Notes: generated by a model from the letters alone, not told the origin. DNA of 6,050 bases from HGW-17 sp964516435 (GCA_964516435.1 CAZEZP010000054.1:1-6050); one strand, 5' to 3'. Shown: positions 1-6,050, numbered from the stretch's first letter. Made by a program: numbers and translations.

Positions 1-152
1 GATCACGAACCGGATGCCCATTGCTTTACCCACGGATGACGCGGCCGCACTTTGGGGGCAAGCACGCATAACACCTCGTGAATGCCGGAGGATTTGCAAA
101 AACCGGGGACTGGGACGGGGCCATCGGGCCGGGATTGGGAGAGCGGTTCTCG

Positions 153-1409
153 TCAGCGGGCGGGTGGCGGTGGGAAGGTGGGGTCCGGGATGACGTTGCC
201 CGTCTCATCGACGAGGCCGGCAGCCACCAGGTCGAGGATGTAAGCGGGTTCCAGATCGCGCACGGGGTCGTACTTGCGGAAGATGAGTTTCCAGTTGTTC
301 GATAGTGCGACGGGCCGGTAGAAATCGAATGGAAGCGGTATGGGCCGGCGGACATCGGTTTCCAGGTTGTGAATCACCATGTAGGCGCGCATCCGGGAGT
401 AGTCGTATTCGTCGACGTAGTTGCCCGTGCAGGCGACCCCGTAGTCCAGATAGACCACCAGCGGCCATTGAGAAGAAAAAAGCACCTGCTGCCACACCGG
501 TTCGGCAGCGATGGGCGTCCATTCCTGCGTGTCGAAATCGAGGCGCCACATATCGAGGTTCCACTCGGTGTACACCGAAAAATCCGCGCAGGGCGCACTC
601 AGCAGGTTGGCAAAGATCTGGTGTTTTTGCACTTCCAGAATAGCAGGGAACCCCATGCGTTGTTCCGTGACTTCGGGATACACCGTGACCAGATTCGTGT
701 CACGGTCCAGGACTTTCATGAGGGTGCGGGTATAATTGTCGACGATCTGCGCCCAGACGATGAGGTCCTCGTCGCCAAAGTACACATACGGGCGGCCGGG
801 GCCTTCGACGAGCCGTTCGGTCCGCCGGGTCGTCAGGTCGTAGAGCATCAGTTCCGGCAGTGCGCCTTCATCGGGATTGTGCTGGAAGAGCACGTACCCG
901 TCACCGGTGATGTTGTTGCCGGCTTCCGGGGAAACCATCTCCCAGGTCTGTGTCGGAAAGCGATATACGGCCACCCCGCAGTTTCCGCTGATGCAGGCTC
1001 CAGCCGACAATGTCGTGGACGTGTTATTGAGATAAGGGCTGAGGTAGTTCACTCCGGTGGCCATCGCGGTCTGCAAATCGGCAATCGGTGTTGCATCCAG
1101 GGTATCGATGTTCACCAGATACACCTCGTAGTAGTAGTGCCCATTCACCACTTCGACGCAATTCACCGGGTAAAGATGGTCGGCGCCTACCTGGCTTCCA
1201 TCTACGTACTTCGCCAACTTCGTGCATACCGAATCTTCCAGCGGCACCAGTTGGTTATCCGGGATCACCTGGGCGGGAACCCACGGGACACAGGTTTGCC
1301 GCCCGCTGCAGTCCACGGGTTCCCCGTCGGCATCCGCGCCGTCGGGCACATCCATGCCATCACTGTCGGGCCCGGCGTCCTGCGGAATTTTCTTGTGCGA
1401 GTCGTCGCA
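153..1409 (-). other. Lipoprotein module (mature part from Cys1169), beta-propeller-like; possibly a separate gene originally
   Basis: About 418 residues follow the lipobox cysteine. The first 33 or so are a low-complexity Asp/Gly/Pro linker (DAGPDSDGMDVPDGADADG), typical of surface lipoproteins of Myxococcota-like bacteria. The rest alternates short hydrophobic strands with turns such as VAVYRFPTQTWEMVSP, ELMLYDLTTRRTERLV and MWRLDFDTQEWTPI. These look like blades of a TolB/WD40-like beta-propeller, though I recognise no named family. Several cysteines suggest disulfides in an oxidising compartment. Asp-Asp follows the lipidated Cys; Asp at +2 retains lipoproteins in the inner membrane in E. 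coli, but that rule need not hold here. The C-terminus is Pro-rich (PTFPPPPAR). The module is in frame with the preceding sequence and has no good initiation site of its own, so it is annotated as part of the large frame. Confidence 0.6.
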
Positions 1410-4400
1410 GGCGGCCAGGGCGAACGACACGAGGACGAGCAGTGCCGCCCGCTGCAGGTGCCGGTTTCGGCGAATCCAGGCCAGCGCTGCAAGAATCATC
1501 AGGAAAAAGCCGGGGAAACCGGAAGATGCCCGATGCGCGCCCGCCGCGCAGCCGCATCCGTCCTGCCGCTCCGAACCGGACGGCGCATCCGGCGGATTCA
1601 GACCGTCTGCGGGATACAGGGGATTATCTTTCGTCATCGCGAGTTCGTAGTGCTGCATGCGTTGCCTCCATGGACCGTCGATGGCAGGTTCGAAGAAATT
1701 CCATGTCCAATGGGTTCCATCTTCGTTTGGCACGACGGCCCACAACTGTCCGCCGCGCACGTCGAACCCGAACTGCGCGTCCAGTGTAAAAACGCCATTG
1801 GGCAGTGACAGGGCATGCACGTGCCCGGAAGCAAGATCGACCTGGTATGCGAGCCCTTCATCCGGATTGATGACGATGACCTGCCCGGCTTCGGCACCTT
1901 CCAGCACGCGGGGGTGGCTTCCCGCCTGGACGGGAGTTTCCAGGGTCACCGTGACGACGCCCCCCTCTGCATCTGTCAATGCCACTTGTTGCATCTCGCC
2001 TTCCCAAAAGGAAACCTGTCCTGTGATGGAATCGATATGGGGAGTTGCGGTCGGTGAGGCTTCGAACAGCCGGCGGACCGATGCCGTTCGCTGTTCCAGA
2101 TTCAATTGCAGTATCCGCCACTGTCCATCCGATAAGCCGGCCACTTGTGGATTACCACCGACTTCGAAGAGGAAAGGACGGCTCAAGACAGGCAGAGGTT
2201 CTTCGGTATTCGCCCAAGAGGACCAGAAGGTCCCGCGGTAGCCTTGCGCTGTGGAGAAAATGAGAAGGGGTTCCGGCCAATCATCAGACACCAGGACCAG
2301 CGAGGGCTGCTGCAGCACCAGCGATTTTTGCGTACAGCAGGCTTTGTTCAGCCCAATCCCTCTGGCCGACTTCAACGAAGAAGTTGTCACTTGGGAAGCG
2401 GTCACGAAAAGACCCCGCGGGAATTCGGGCGTGAAACTGGGGCCGGTAATCTCGGACAACGCGGCCTTGGCCGCGGTTCCCTCGGGAACGGCATGCACCA
2501 CCCAGGCTTTGGTATTGCCCAGGGGATGTCCGGGAATGACGTGCTGAATCCGCATCGACCCGATGAAGTCGGCGTCGGCCTCGCTTTCGTCCCCGAGGTC
2601 GAAAAAGAAATCGGATTTCAGCGTTTTCCGGCAGCGTTCCGGCATGGAAGTCTTCACCGGGTCCAGTGCATTGGAGATGGAATACTCGTTTTTCCCCAAC
2701 CGAAAGTCGCTGCTCCCCGAAAAAGAAGAAGCAGCGGCCGGGTAGGAAACTCGTGCACGGACTTTCTTGCCTTTCAACTGGGGGTATTTCGCCAGCCGGT
2801 TCTCGATGGCTTTTCTTGCTGGTTGCGGTGCAATATCCATCGGTTTGTGCCGGAAATTCAGCCCCTGATTGGGTATCTGTCCGAAGGATTGTTCGACCAG
2901 CGGATCCGAATGGGACAGTTGCAGGGGAACCCAACCGGCAGAGTTTTGAATAAAGTTGTCTTTTTCAGGATCACAAAATCTGTCTTCACACTCCGCATCT
3001 CCCTCTTTGCAACCACACACCATCCATGACAGCGGGCGCATTTCCGGCGTCATCACCGATATGCCCCGGGTATCGAACATCTCGATTCCCCGGCTGGGGG
3101 TTCCGGGTATCACATGGCGGTAACCGCCACCCCGAAGCGCCAATTCCGCCTCCAGCACGGGTACCGTACACTTGTATAGACCATGCTCGTTCTCCGTATT
3201 TTTGAGAGTCAGCACCTGCTTCTCGCGAACGTCGGCGTAGGTGACGCTCCAGGCCTCGGGTGCGCAGGATCCCGGCGGCTGAATGTATGTCCCGGCGCTC
3301 TGGGGTGCGCATGCATCGTCGGAGCGCGGTAAAGGCATGTACAGCCATGGATTTTTGAATATCGTGACACAGTCATAATAGTATACCGAAGTCGGCGTAA
3401 GGGGATCAGTCGGCTGCATCAGATACCGGGAGCAAATGGAACCCGCCATCACGCAATTATCCAGCATGCCGCAACGCACCAGGCATTGCGCCCTCGCAGA
3501 TTCGTCACTTGCGGCCTGGCATGATTCTCGGCAGGCATCCTCATTCGGAGAAGAAATATCCGGGACCCCGTCGCGGTCGGCATCGAGGACGAGGAATGGA
3601 TTCGTGTCATCACCGTCCCATGCCGTTGGAACGCCGTCCTGGTCGGCATCGGGAATGCACGGACTGACCCAGTTGGACATGTCCATCATTTTCGACTTTA
3701 CGCCCGCCGCGCATTCCACATCCCATTGATCGTCGCAGGAGCAGTGGTCGCCGCAGTTGTCGGTCATGTCCATCGCCCGCTTTCCGCCGCAAAAGCAATA
3801 TCGGCTGACTTTTTCCCGCTGAAACCAGCCCGTGCCGTTTTCGCCCAGGTCATCGATCAACAAGCGGGATTTTTCTCCCAGGTTTCCCCTGAGCAGGAAC
3901 CCCGCAGGCTCTGTTCCGTTTTGCAGGGCCTGGACACCCGACAGAAAGGCATTCTGGACTGGGTCAATGCCGTTGAGCAACTGGAATCCGGGCGGCAGCA
4001 GGAATTCCTCACCGCCGCTGCATTGTTCGTCGCACCCTCCATGATTGGAATGGACACAGCGGTTGTGGGAAGGATACAGGCCGTGTTTGTTCTTTGAAAC
4101 GAATACCTTGGGGTGCAGGAGGCCGGAATCCATCCGGGCCGCGTTTTGGCTGGGGTTGAGCATCGGATTGAAAGAAAAAGACACATAGGTGTCATCCAGC
4201 ACCTGCTGGGAATAGGGGCCGGGATACACGAGCGCGTTGCAGTGAGCCGCATACTTCGATTCCAGATTTTCGAGCGACCCATTCCTGTAGCCAGTCACGC
4301 CGGATAAATGCCACAAGCGCATTTCACCCGTTTGCGGATCCCGGCGGCCTTCCAGATGGAGCGTGATGGACTCCGAATCCCCTCCATGCTCGGCGTTCAT

Positions 4401-4913
4401 ATAGGAGCAGGAACTGGTATCGGCCGCAAAGAGAAACACCAACTTGATCCGGATGTAGGCCACCTCGCCCATGGGGACCGATGGCATGCGGCTTTCCGAC
4501 GGAGAATACGGTGTCGCCTGGTATACGAGGACCATCTTGCGCAAATGCGCTTCATGATTGTCAAAAACGAGATAGGGAAGGAACGCCCATAACAATTCGG
4601 CTTCCGCCATGTCCCAGAGCCCGTCTCCGTCCGCATCGCCGGTAACCGGCTGCCGGCAGGTCATGGGGTTCCATGACCGGAACGGCTCATAGCGAAGCCA
4701 ATACTCGTTGCGGCAGAAATCCGCGTTCCCCATTCCAAACAAAGAAACATCCGGCGCCAGTTGGGAGATTTCAATGGGTTCCCAATTGGGAAGGGTGGGT
4801 TTGGGCATGAGCATCAAACCGAAAAGCATGAAAAACAGTTTTATGGGGAGCGGGCCGGTTTGCTGTGCTGTGCTGTGCTGCGATGCGATGCGATGCGATG
4901 CGATGCGATGCAT
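153..4913 (-). CDS. Giant exported Cys-rich surface protein with MYXO-CTERM-like tail fused in frame to a lipoprotein module; candidate phase-variable gene
   Basis: The frame encodes 1586 residues and ends at TGA (155-153). The start at 4913 is chosen because GGAGG lies 7 nt upstream. Residues 1-24 come mostly from pentanucleotide repeats. A hydrophobic stretch follows (about 26-36, LFFMLFGLMLM), probably a signal peptide or anchor, with no clear Ala-X-Ala cleavage site. Visible segments are: DADGDGLWD (93-101) followed by WAFLPYLVFDNHE; HGGDSES near 176; SKNKHGLY around 277; a dense Cys cluster near 370-400; and two Asp-rich loops, DADQDG (422) and DADRDG (444), resembling thrombospondin-3/EF-hand calcium loops. 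The FLP-x-FD-x-E, GDSE and SK-x-KHGLY motifs recall Vps62-like bacterial proteins, which is a weak inference. Residues 1118-1151 (GCGC, TM, RRNR) resemble a MYXO-CTERM tail, and 1156-1169 form a lipobox. The function is unknown; extracellular or cell-surface location is likely. It could be two genes fused by loss of a stop, or one natural polyprotein. Confidence 0.85.
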   Translation of the reverse strand: MHRIASHRIASQHSTAQQTGPLPIKLFFMLFGLMLMPKPTLPNWEPIEISQLAPDVSLFGMGNADFCRNEYWLRYEPFRSWNPMTCRQPVTGDADGDGLWDMAEAELLWAFLPYLVFDNHEAHLRKMVLVYQATPYSPSESRMPSVPMGEVAYIRIKLVFLFAADTSSCSYMNAEHGGDSESITLHLEGRRDPQTGEMRLWHLSGVTGYRNGSLENLESKYAAHCNALVYPGPYSQQVLDDTYVSFSFNPMLNPSQNAARMDSGLLHPKVFVSKNKHGLYPSHNRCVHSNHGGCDEQCSGGEEFLLPPGFQLLNGIDPVQNAFLSGVQALQNGTEPAGFLLRGNLGEKSRLLIDDLGENGTGWFQREKVSRYCFCGGKRAMDMTDNCGDHCSCDDQWDVECAAGVKSKMMDMSNWVSPCIPDADQDGVPTAWDGDDTNPFLVLDADRDGVPDISSPNEDACRESCQAASDESARAQCLVRCGMLDNCVMAGSICSRYLMQPTDPLTPTSVYYYDCVTIFKNPWLYMPLPRSDDACAPQSAGTYIQPPGSCAPEAWSVTYADVREKQVLTLKNTENEHGLYKCTVPVLEAELALRGGGYRHVIPGTPSRGIEMFDTRGISVMTPEMRPLSWMVCGCKEGDAECEDRFCDPEKDNFIQNSAGWVPLQLSHSDPLVEQSFGQIPNQGLNFRHKPMDIAPQPARKAIENRLAKYPQLKGKKVRARVSYPAAASSFSGSSDFRLGKNEYSISNALDPVKTSMPERCRKTLKSDFFFDLGDESEADADFIGSMRIQHVIPGHPLGNTKAWVVHAVPEGTAAKAALSEITGPSFTPEFPRGLFVTASQVTTSSLKSARGIGLNKACCTQKSLVLQQPSLVLVSDDWPEPLLIFSTAQGYRGTFWSSWANTEEPLPVLSRPFLFEVGGNPQVAGLSDGQWRILQLNLEQRTASVRRLFEASPTATPHIDSITGQVSFWEGEMQQVALTDAEGGVVTVTLETPVQAGSHPRVLEGAEAGQVIVINPDEGLAYQVDLASGHVHALSLPNGVFTLDAQFGFDVRGGQLWAVVPNEDGTHWTWNFFEPAIDGPWRQRMQHYELAMTKDNPLYPADGLNPPDAPSGSERQDGCGCAAGAHRASSGFPGFFLMILAALAWIRRNRHLQRAALLVLVSFALAACDDSHKKIPQDAGPDSDGMDVPDGADADGEPVDCSGRQTCVPWVPAQVIPDNQLVPLEDSVCTKLAKYVDGSQVGADHLYPVNCVEVVNGHYYYEVYLVNIDTLDATPIADLQTAMATGVNYLSPYLNNTSTTLSAGACISGNCGVAVYRFPTQTWEMVSPEAGNNITGDGYVLFQHNPDEGALPELMLYDLTTRRTERLVEGPGRPYVYFGDEDLIVWAQIVDNYTRTLMKVLDRDTNLVTVYPEVTEQRMGFPAILEVQKHQIFANLLSAPCADFSVYTEWNLDMWRLDFDTQEWTPIAAEPVWQQVLFSSQWPLVVYLDYGVACTGNYVDEYDYSRMRAYMVIHNLETDVRRPIPLPFDFYRPVALSNNWKLIFRKYDPVRDLEPAYILDLVAAGLVDETGNVIPDPTFPPPPAR
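1407..1565 (-). other. Junction of C-terminal sorting signal (MYXO-CTERM-like) and lipoprotein signal peptide (lipobox LAAC)
   Basis: These are residues 1117-1169 of the large frame. First comes DGCGCAAG (Cys1120, Cys1122), then hydrophobic FFLMILAALAWI (1136-1147) and the basic cluster RRNR (1148-1151). This order of Gly-Cys motif, membrane segment and Arg cluster is the hallmark of MYXO-CTERM tails, which are normally the last residues of a protein. Here the chain continues with HLQR, a second hydrophobic core ALLVLVSFALAA (1157-1168) and Cys1169 followed by Asp-Asp, a textbook lipobox for signal peptidase II. There is no stop between the two signals. The only internal ATG is Met1139, inside the first membrane segment, and it has no Shine-Dalgarno. 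A CTG at 1457-1455 would give a natural-looking 16-residue lipoprotein leader but also lacks one. The processing enzymes are inferred; none are encoded here. Confidence 0.7.
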
Positions 4914-4920
4914 GAAAAAC
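4826..4920 (-). repeat. Pair of 11-bp direct repeats (GTTTTTCATGC) flanking the microsatellite, spaced exactly 84 bp
   Basis: The same 11-mer covers the start codon (4920-4910) and the codon for Met29 (4836-4826). The offset is 84 bp, or 28 codons. Recombination or slippage between the copies would remove the whole repeat tract, keep the reading frame and place Met29 at the same distance from the Shine-Dalgarno. The two copies may also be the trace of a duplication or insertion that added the N-terminal extension. Confidence 0.8.
4861..4910 (-). repeat. Compound pentanucleotide microsatellite, (CATCG)6 then (CAGCA)4, directly after the start codon
   Basis: Read on the minus strand, ATG is followed immediately by six perfect CATCG units (4910-4881) and four perfect CAGCA units (4880-4861), 50 bp in all. 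They encode two turns of HRIAS and then a Gln/His/Ser/Thr/Ala stretch. Five is not a multiple of three, so gain or loss of one unit shifts the frame. In the two alternative frames the first stops are TAA (4843-4841) and TGA (4773-4771), so an out-of-frame allele would make only a short peptide. The arrangement parallels the pentamer tract in the signal-peptide region of Neisseria opa genes. Six and four units are modest lengths, so actual slippage is inferred, not shown. Confidence 0.95.
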
Positions 4921-4926
4921 CCTCCG
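4921..4926 (-). promoter_or_regulatory. Ribosome binding site of the giant surface-protein gene
   Basis: The minus strand reads CGGAGG, 7 nt (GTTTTTC) before the ATG at 4913. This near-consensus site decides the start and places the repeat tract inside the coding sequence. The next candidate, Met29 (4829), is preceded by no purine-rich site. Confidence 0.8.
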
Positions 4927-4940
4927 GGTAAATGTTCATA

Positions 4941-4968
4941 AAAATACCATGCCCCCTGTGGATGTCAA
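4941..4968 (-). promoter_or_regulatory. Sigma70-like promoter of the giant surface-protein gene
   Basis: The minus strand has a perfect -35 TTGACA (4968-4963), a 16-bp spacer and a -10-like TATTTT (4946-4941). Transcription would start near 4934, giving a leader of about 20 nt that contains the ribosome binding site. The -35 lies at or within the left edge of the IS3-family remnant on the other strand. The -10 matches four of six consensus bases, so this is a prediction. Confidence 0.55.
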
Positions 4969-5347
4969 CCGACCCAACCAACCGGACTTCTGCGTGGAGG
5001 CGCTGGAAGAGGCATTGGCCCAGTATGGCAAGCCGGAGATCTTCAACACGGACCAAGGCTGTCAATTCAGGAACTGGACTTTCTGGGCGTGCCGGAGGGC
5101 CAGGGTATCCGGAGCAGCATGGAAGGCCGCGGCCGCTGGGTGGACAACGTGTTCGTGGAACGTTTCTGGCGTTCGGTGAAGTACGAGGATGTGTGTTTGA
5201 AAGGCTATGAGACCGGGAAGGCCTTGAGATAAAGGCCTGAAACCCTATTTCCTGCATTTCAACGAAGAGCGTCTCCATCAATCGCTGGGTGACAAGACCC
5301 CGGATGAGAAGTCCTATGAAAACCAGCCTGAGAAGAAGGCAGCCTGA
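4949..5347 (+). pseudogene. Decayed C-terminal fragment of an IS3-family transposase (OrfB, rve/DDE domain)
   Basis: Three pieces in alternating frames together match the second half of an IS3-family OrfB integrase domain. Piece one (clear from 4985 to 5068) reads DFCVEALEEALAQYGKPEIF then NTDQGCQF, containing the second catalytic Asp. Piece two (5074-5229, shifted frame) reads LDFLGVPEGQ, then MEGRGRWVDNVFVERFWRS, with the conserved final Glu in VER, and ends at TAA (5230-5232). Piece three (5234-5347, back in the first frame) reads GLKPYFLHFNEERLHQSLG and ends at TGA. The N-terminal half, OrfA and recognisable terminal inverted repeats are missing. A few codons seem deleted at the first break, near 5069. 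The second break lies in a small hairpin (AGGCCTT / AAGGCCT, 5219-5238). It is certainly inactive. The 4949-4984 segment is included only because it is in frame; homology there is doubtful. Confidence 0.88.
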
Positions 5348-5400
5348 GGCCTTCCAACAGGAACCAGGCCCTGTCGCTTATCTACCCGTTCAGGCCGTCC

Positions 5401-5452
5401 AAGAGATAGAGCCTGTTTTAAACAAACTCCTTGCGGCGCTGGGTTATCTCTT
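5401..5452. repeat. Nested inverted repeats in the gap between the IS3 remnant and the small Cys-rich gene
   Basis: An imperfect palindrome (5409-5429, arms GAGCCTGTTT and AAACAAACTC, 8 of 10 paired) lies inside a perfect 8-bp inverted repeat (AAGAGATA 5401-5408, TATCTCTT 5445-5452). The outer right arm overlaps the stop codon of the small gene. It could be a weak 3' structure for that gene or remains of an IS end. No T-run follows, so I do not call a terminator. Nothing else is recognisable in 5348-5443. Confidence 0.35.
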
Positions 5453-5638
5453 TTCGTCGTGAGCACAAGCACAACCTTTACCCTTGTGGCACGTTTTCGA
5501 CTTGCTGATGCAGGAATCCCCGCAAGGCTTGGACTTAGCCGAGCATCGTTTGCAACATGTCGGGGGATCTGCCGCGACAAGTTGAGCAGAGAGAAGCGGG
5601 GAGAAGGCGAGCAATGCGGAAAATACAAATGCTTTCAT
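5444..5638 (-). CDS. Small secreted eight-cysteine protein (CGDSCI...CHKGKGCAC type), 64 aa
   Basis: The start at 5638 is chosen over upstream ATGs (5707 and 5650) because GGAG stands 8 nt before it and the product then opens with a classical signal peptide: Met-Lys, hydrophobic core (AFVFSALLAFSPLL, 3-16) and a likely cut after LVAA, before Asp24. The mature part is only about 41 residues with eight Cys (CC, C, CGDSC, C, CAC) and many Lys. The spacing CCxxC-x6-CGDSC-x6-C-x5-CAC is a pattern I recall from small uncharacterised proteobacterial proteins; the function is unknown to me. The even Cys count fits four disulfides in the periplasm or outside, or metal binding. It is monocistronic, has its own promoter and lies between two transposase remnants. 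Confidence 0.8.
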   Translation of the reverse strand: MKAFVFSALLAFSPLLSAQLVAADPPTCCKRCSAKSKPCGDSCISKSKTCHKGKGCACAHDEKR

Positions 5639-5661
5639 AATGTTCTCCATTTGAGAACTCG

Positions 5662-5694
5662 TTATTATTACTAAAATTGGCGTTTGTGAGTCAA
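5662..5694 (-). promoter_or_regulatory. Sigma70-like promoter of the small Cys-rich gene
   Basis: The minus strand has TTGACT (5694-5689), an 18-bp spacer and TAATAA (5670-5665), with an overlapping second TAATAA (5667-5662). It lies in an AT-rich island between GC-richer remnants, about 30 nt before the start codon. No operator is evident. Confidence 0.6.
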
Positions 5695-5803
5695 TGGAAA
5701 TCTCCACTTCGGTTTGCTGAAGTCAAGATTCCAGTCTCTCACTCGTCAGAGGCGGAAGTGATAGCTGGATATGAAGTTAGCGTGAACCGGGAACTTTTGC
5801 CAT

Positions 5804-5932
5804 CTTTTGTCGAGCCGGGATGGATTGGCGCAGTGGGTGGAAGAGGTATTGAATCCGATACTGGAAAAGCAGGTATCCGAAGTCTTGGGCACCAAGAAAC
5901 ACGAGTGCACCGAGGAGCGGGCCGGGTATCGG
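5804..5932 (+). pseudogene. Short remnant of an IS256/mutator-family transposase (N-terminal part)
   Basis: One frame reads LLSSRDGLAQWVEEVLNPI, then LEKQVSEVLGTKKHECTEER and AGYR. This matches the conserved N-terminal stretch of IS256-type transposases (DGL...EVL...E.LGA.KYERTEER.GYRNG). Homology stops after the Arg at 5930-5932, where the expected Asn-Gly is replaced by unrelated sequence. The catalytic DDE region is absent and a TGA lies in frame just upstream (5783-5785), so this is a fragment of about 43 codons. The frame stays open to the end of the window, which looks accidental. An overlapping 95-codon ATG frame (5677-5964) is a shadow. Confidence 0.75.
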
Positions 5933-5960
5933 AAAGTTGGATTGGGCTTTATTTGCCCTC

Positions 5961-5988
5961 TTGATTATCTTGGGGTGGGGAGTATCAT
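5961..5988 (+). promoter_or_regulatory. Possible promoter for the gene starting at 6038
   Basis: TTGATT (5961-5966), a 16-bp spacer and TATCAT (5983-5988) form a plausible sigma70-like promoter about 50 nt before the next start codon, just after the IS256 remnant. Both boxes deviate from consensus. Confidence 0.35.
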
Positions 5989-6037
5989 TTTGAACCATGA
6001 CAAAGTTTTTAGAACAACTTACCGAATAGGAGTTCAC

Positions 6038-6050
6038 ATGAAAGTCGTTT
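6038..6050 (+). CDS. Start of an unidentified gene (partial, first residues MKVV)
   Basis: AGGAG (6028-6032) stands 5 nt before an ATG, a strong initiation site at the window edge. Only four complete codons are visible (Met-Lys-Val-Val), so the product cannot be identified. The frame upstream is open and continuous with the IS256 remnant, but the ribosome binding site favours 6038 as the real start. Confidence 0.5.

Noticed and set aside
60..152. Rho-independent terminator after the large gene (GC-rich stretch followed by TTTTT near 105-120 on the minus strand)
   Set aside because: The GC-rich stretch is C-rich on one strand and does not fold into a convincing stem.
369..1808. 479-codon open frame on the plus strand
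   Set aside because: It is fully antisense to the lipoprotein module and junction, has no ribosome binding site or recognisable domains, and its His/Arg/Val-rich composition is typical of the complement of a coding strand.
2145..3029. 294-codon open frame on the plus strand
   Set aside because: Antisense shadow of the large gene, with no domain, export signal or initiation site.
4861..4910. CRISPR or protein-binding iteron array
   Set aside because: Units are 5 bp with no spacers and lie inside the coding sequence, so it is a simple microsatellite.
4841..5281. 146-codon minus-strand frame covering the repeat tract
   Set aside because: It is the out-of-frame reading of the repeat region joined to the complement of the IS3 remnant, and ends at the TAA just past the tract. 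It shows that the alternative frame terminates and is not a gene.
5677..5964. 95-codon plus-strand frame across the IS256 remnant
   Set aside because: The transposase similarity is in another frame (5804-5932); this frame has no recognisable content.

Overview
The window looks like a piece of a Myxococcota-type (former Deltaproteobacteria) chromosome. The evidence is one very large exported protein with a MYXO-CTERM-like Cys/TM/Arg tail, followed in frame by a lipoprotein leader (LAAC lipobox) and an Asp/Gly/Pro-rich linker. Base composition is moderately GC-rich. The taxon is inferred from these sorting signals only; there is no rRNA or housekeeping marker.

Layout. Positions 1-152 lie beyond the 3' end of the large gene; I see no gene and no convincing terminator there. 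Positions 153-4913 on the minus strand form one uninterrupted reading frame of 1586 codons. It encodes (a) an N-terminal hydrophobic export segment, (b) a Cys-rich extracellular part with Asp-rich calcium-binding-like loops and a segment resembling Vps62-type proteins, (c) a MYXO-CTERM-like tail, and (d) a complete second module, a beta-propeller-like lipoprotein, with no stop codon between them. Immediately after the start codon the gene carries a compound pentanucleotide repeat (6 + 4 units). Changing it by one unit would throw the gene out of frame, so it is a strong candidate for a phase-variable surface gene. A good Shine-Dalgarno site and a sigma70-like promoter lie directly upstream.

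Positions 4949-5347 (+) hold a decayed IS3-family transposase fragment (second Asp and final Glu of the DDE triad visible, at least two frame breaks). The promoter of the large gene overlaps its left edge. Positions 5348-5443 hold no gene, only weak inverted repeats. Positions 5444-5638 (-) encode a 64-aa secreted eight-cysteine protein with its own promoter at 5662-5694. Positions 5804-5932 (+) are a short IS256/mutator-type transposase remnant. At 6038 (+) a new gene with a good ribosome binding site begins and runs off the window.

Together this is an accessory, IS-scarred locus built around a large surface or secreted protein whose expression may be switched by repeat slippage. A small Cys-rich secreted protein sits between two transposon remnants. 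The most unusual points are the repeat tract in the start region and the fusion of a C-terminal sorting signal to a lipoprotein leader.
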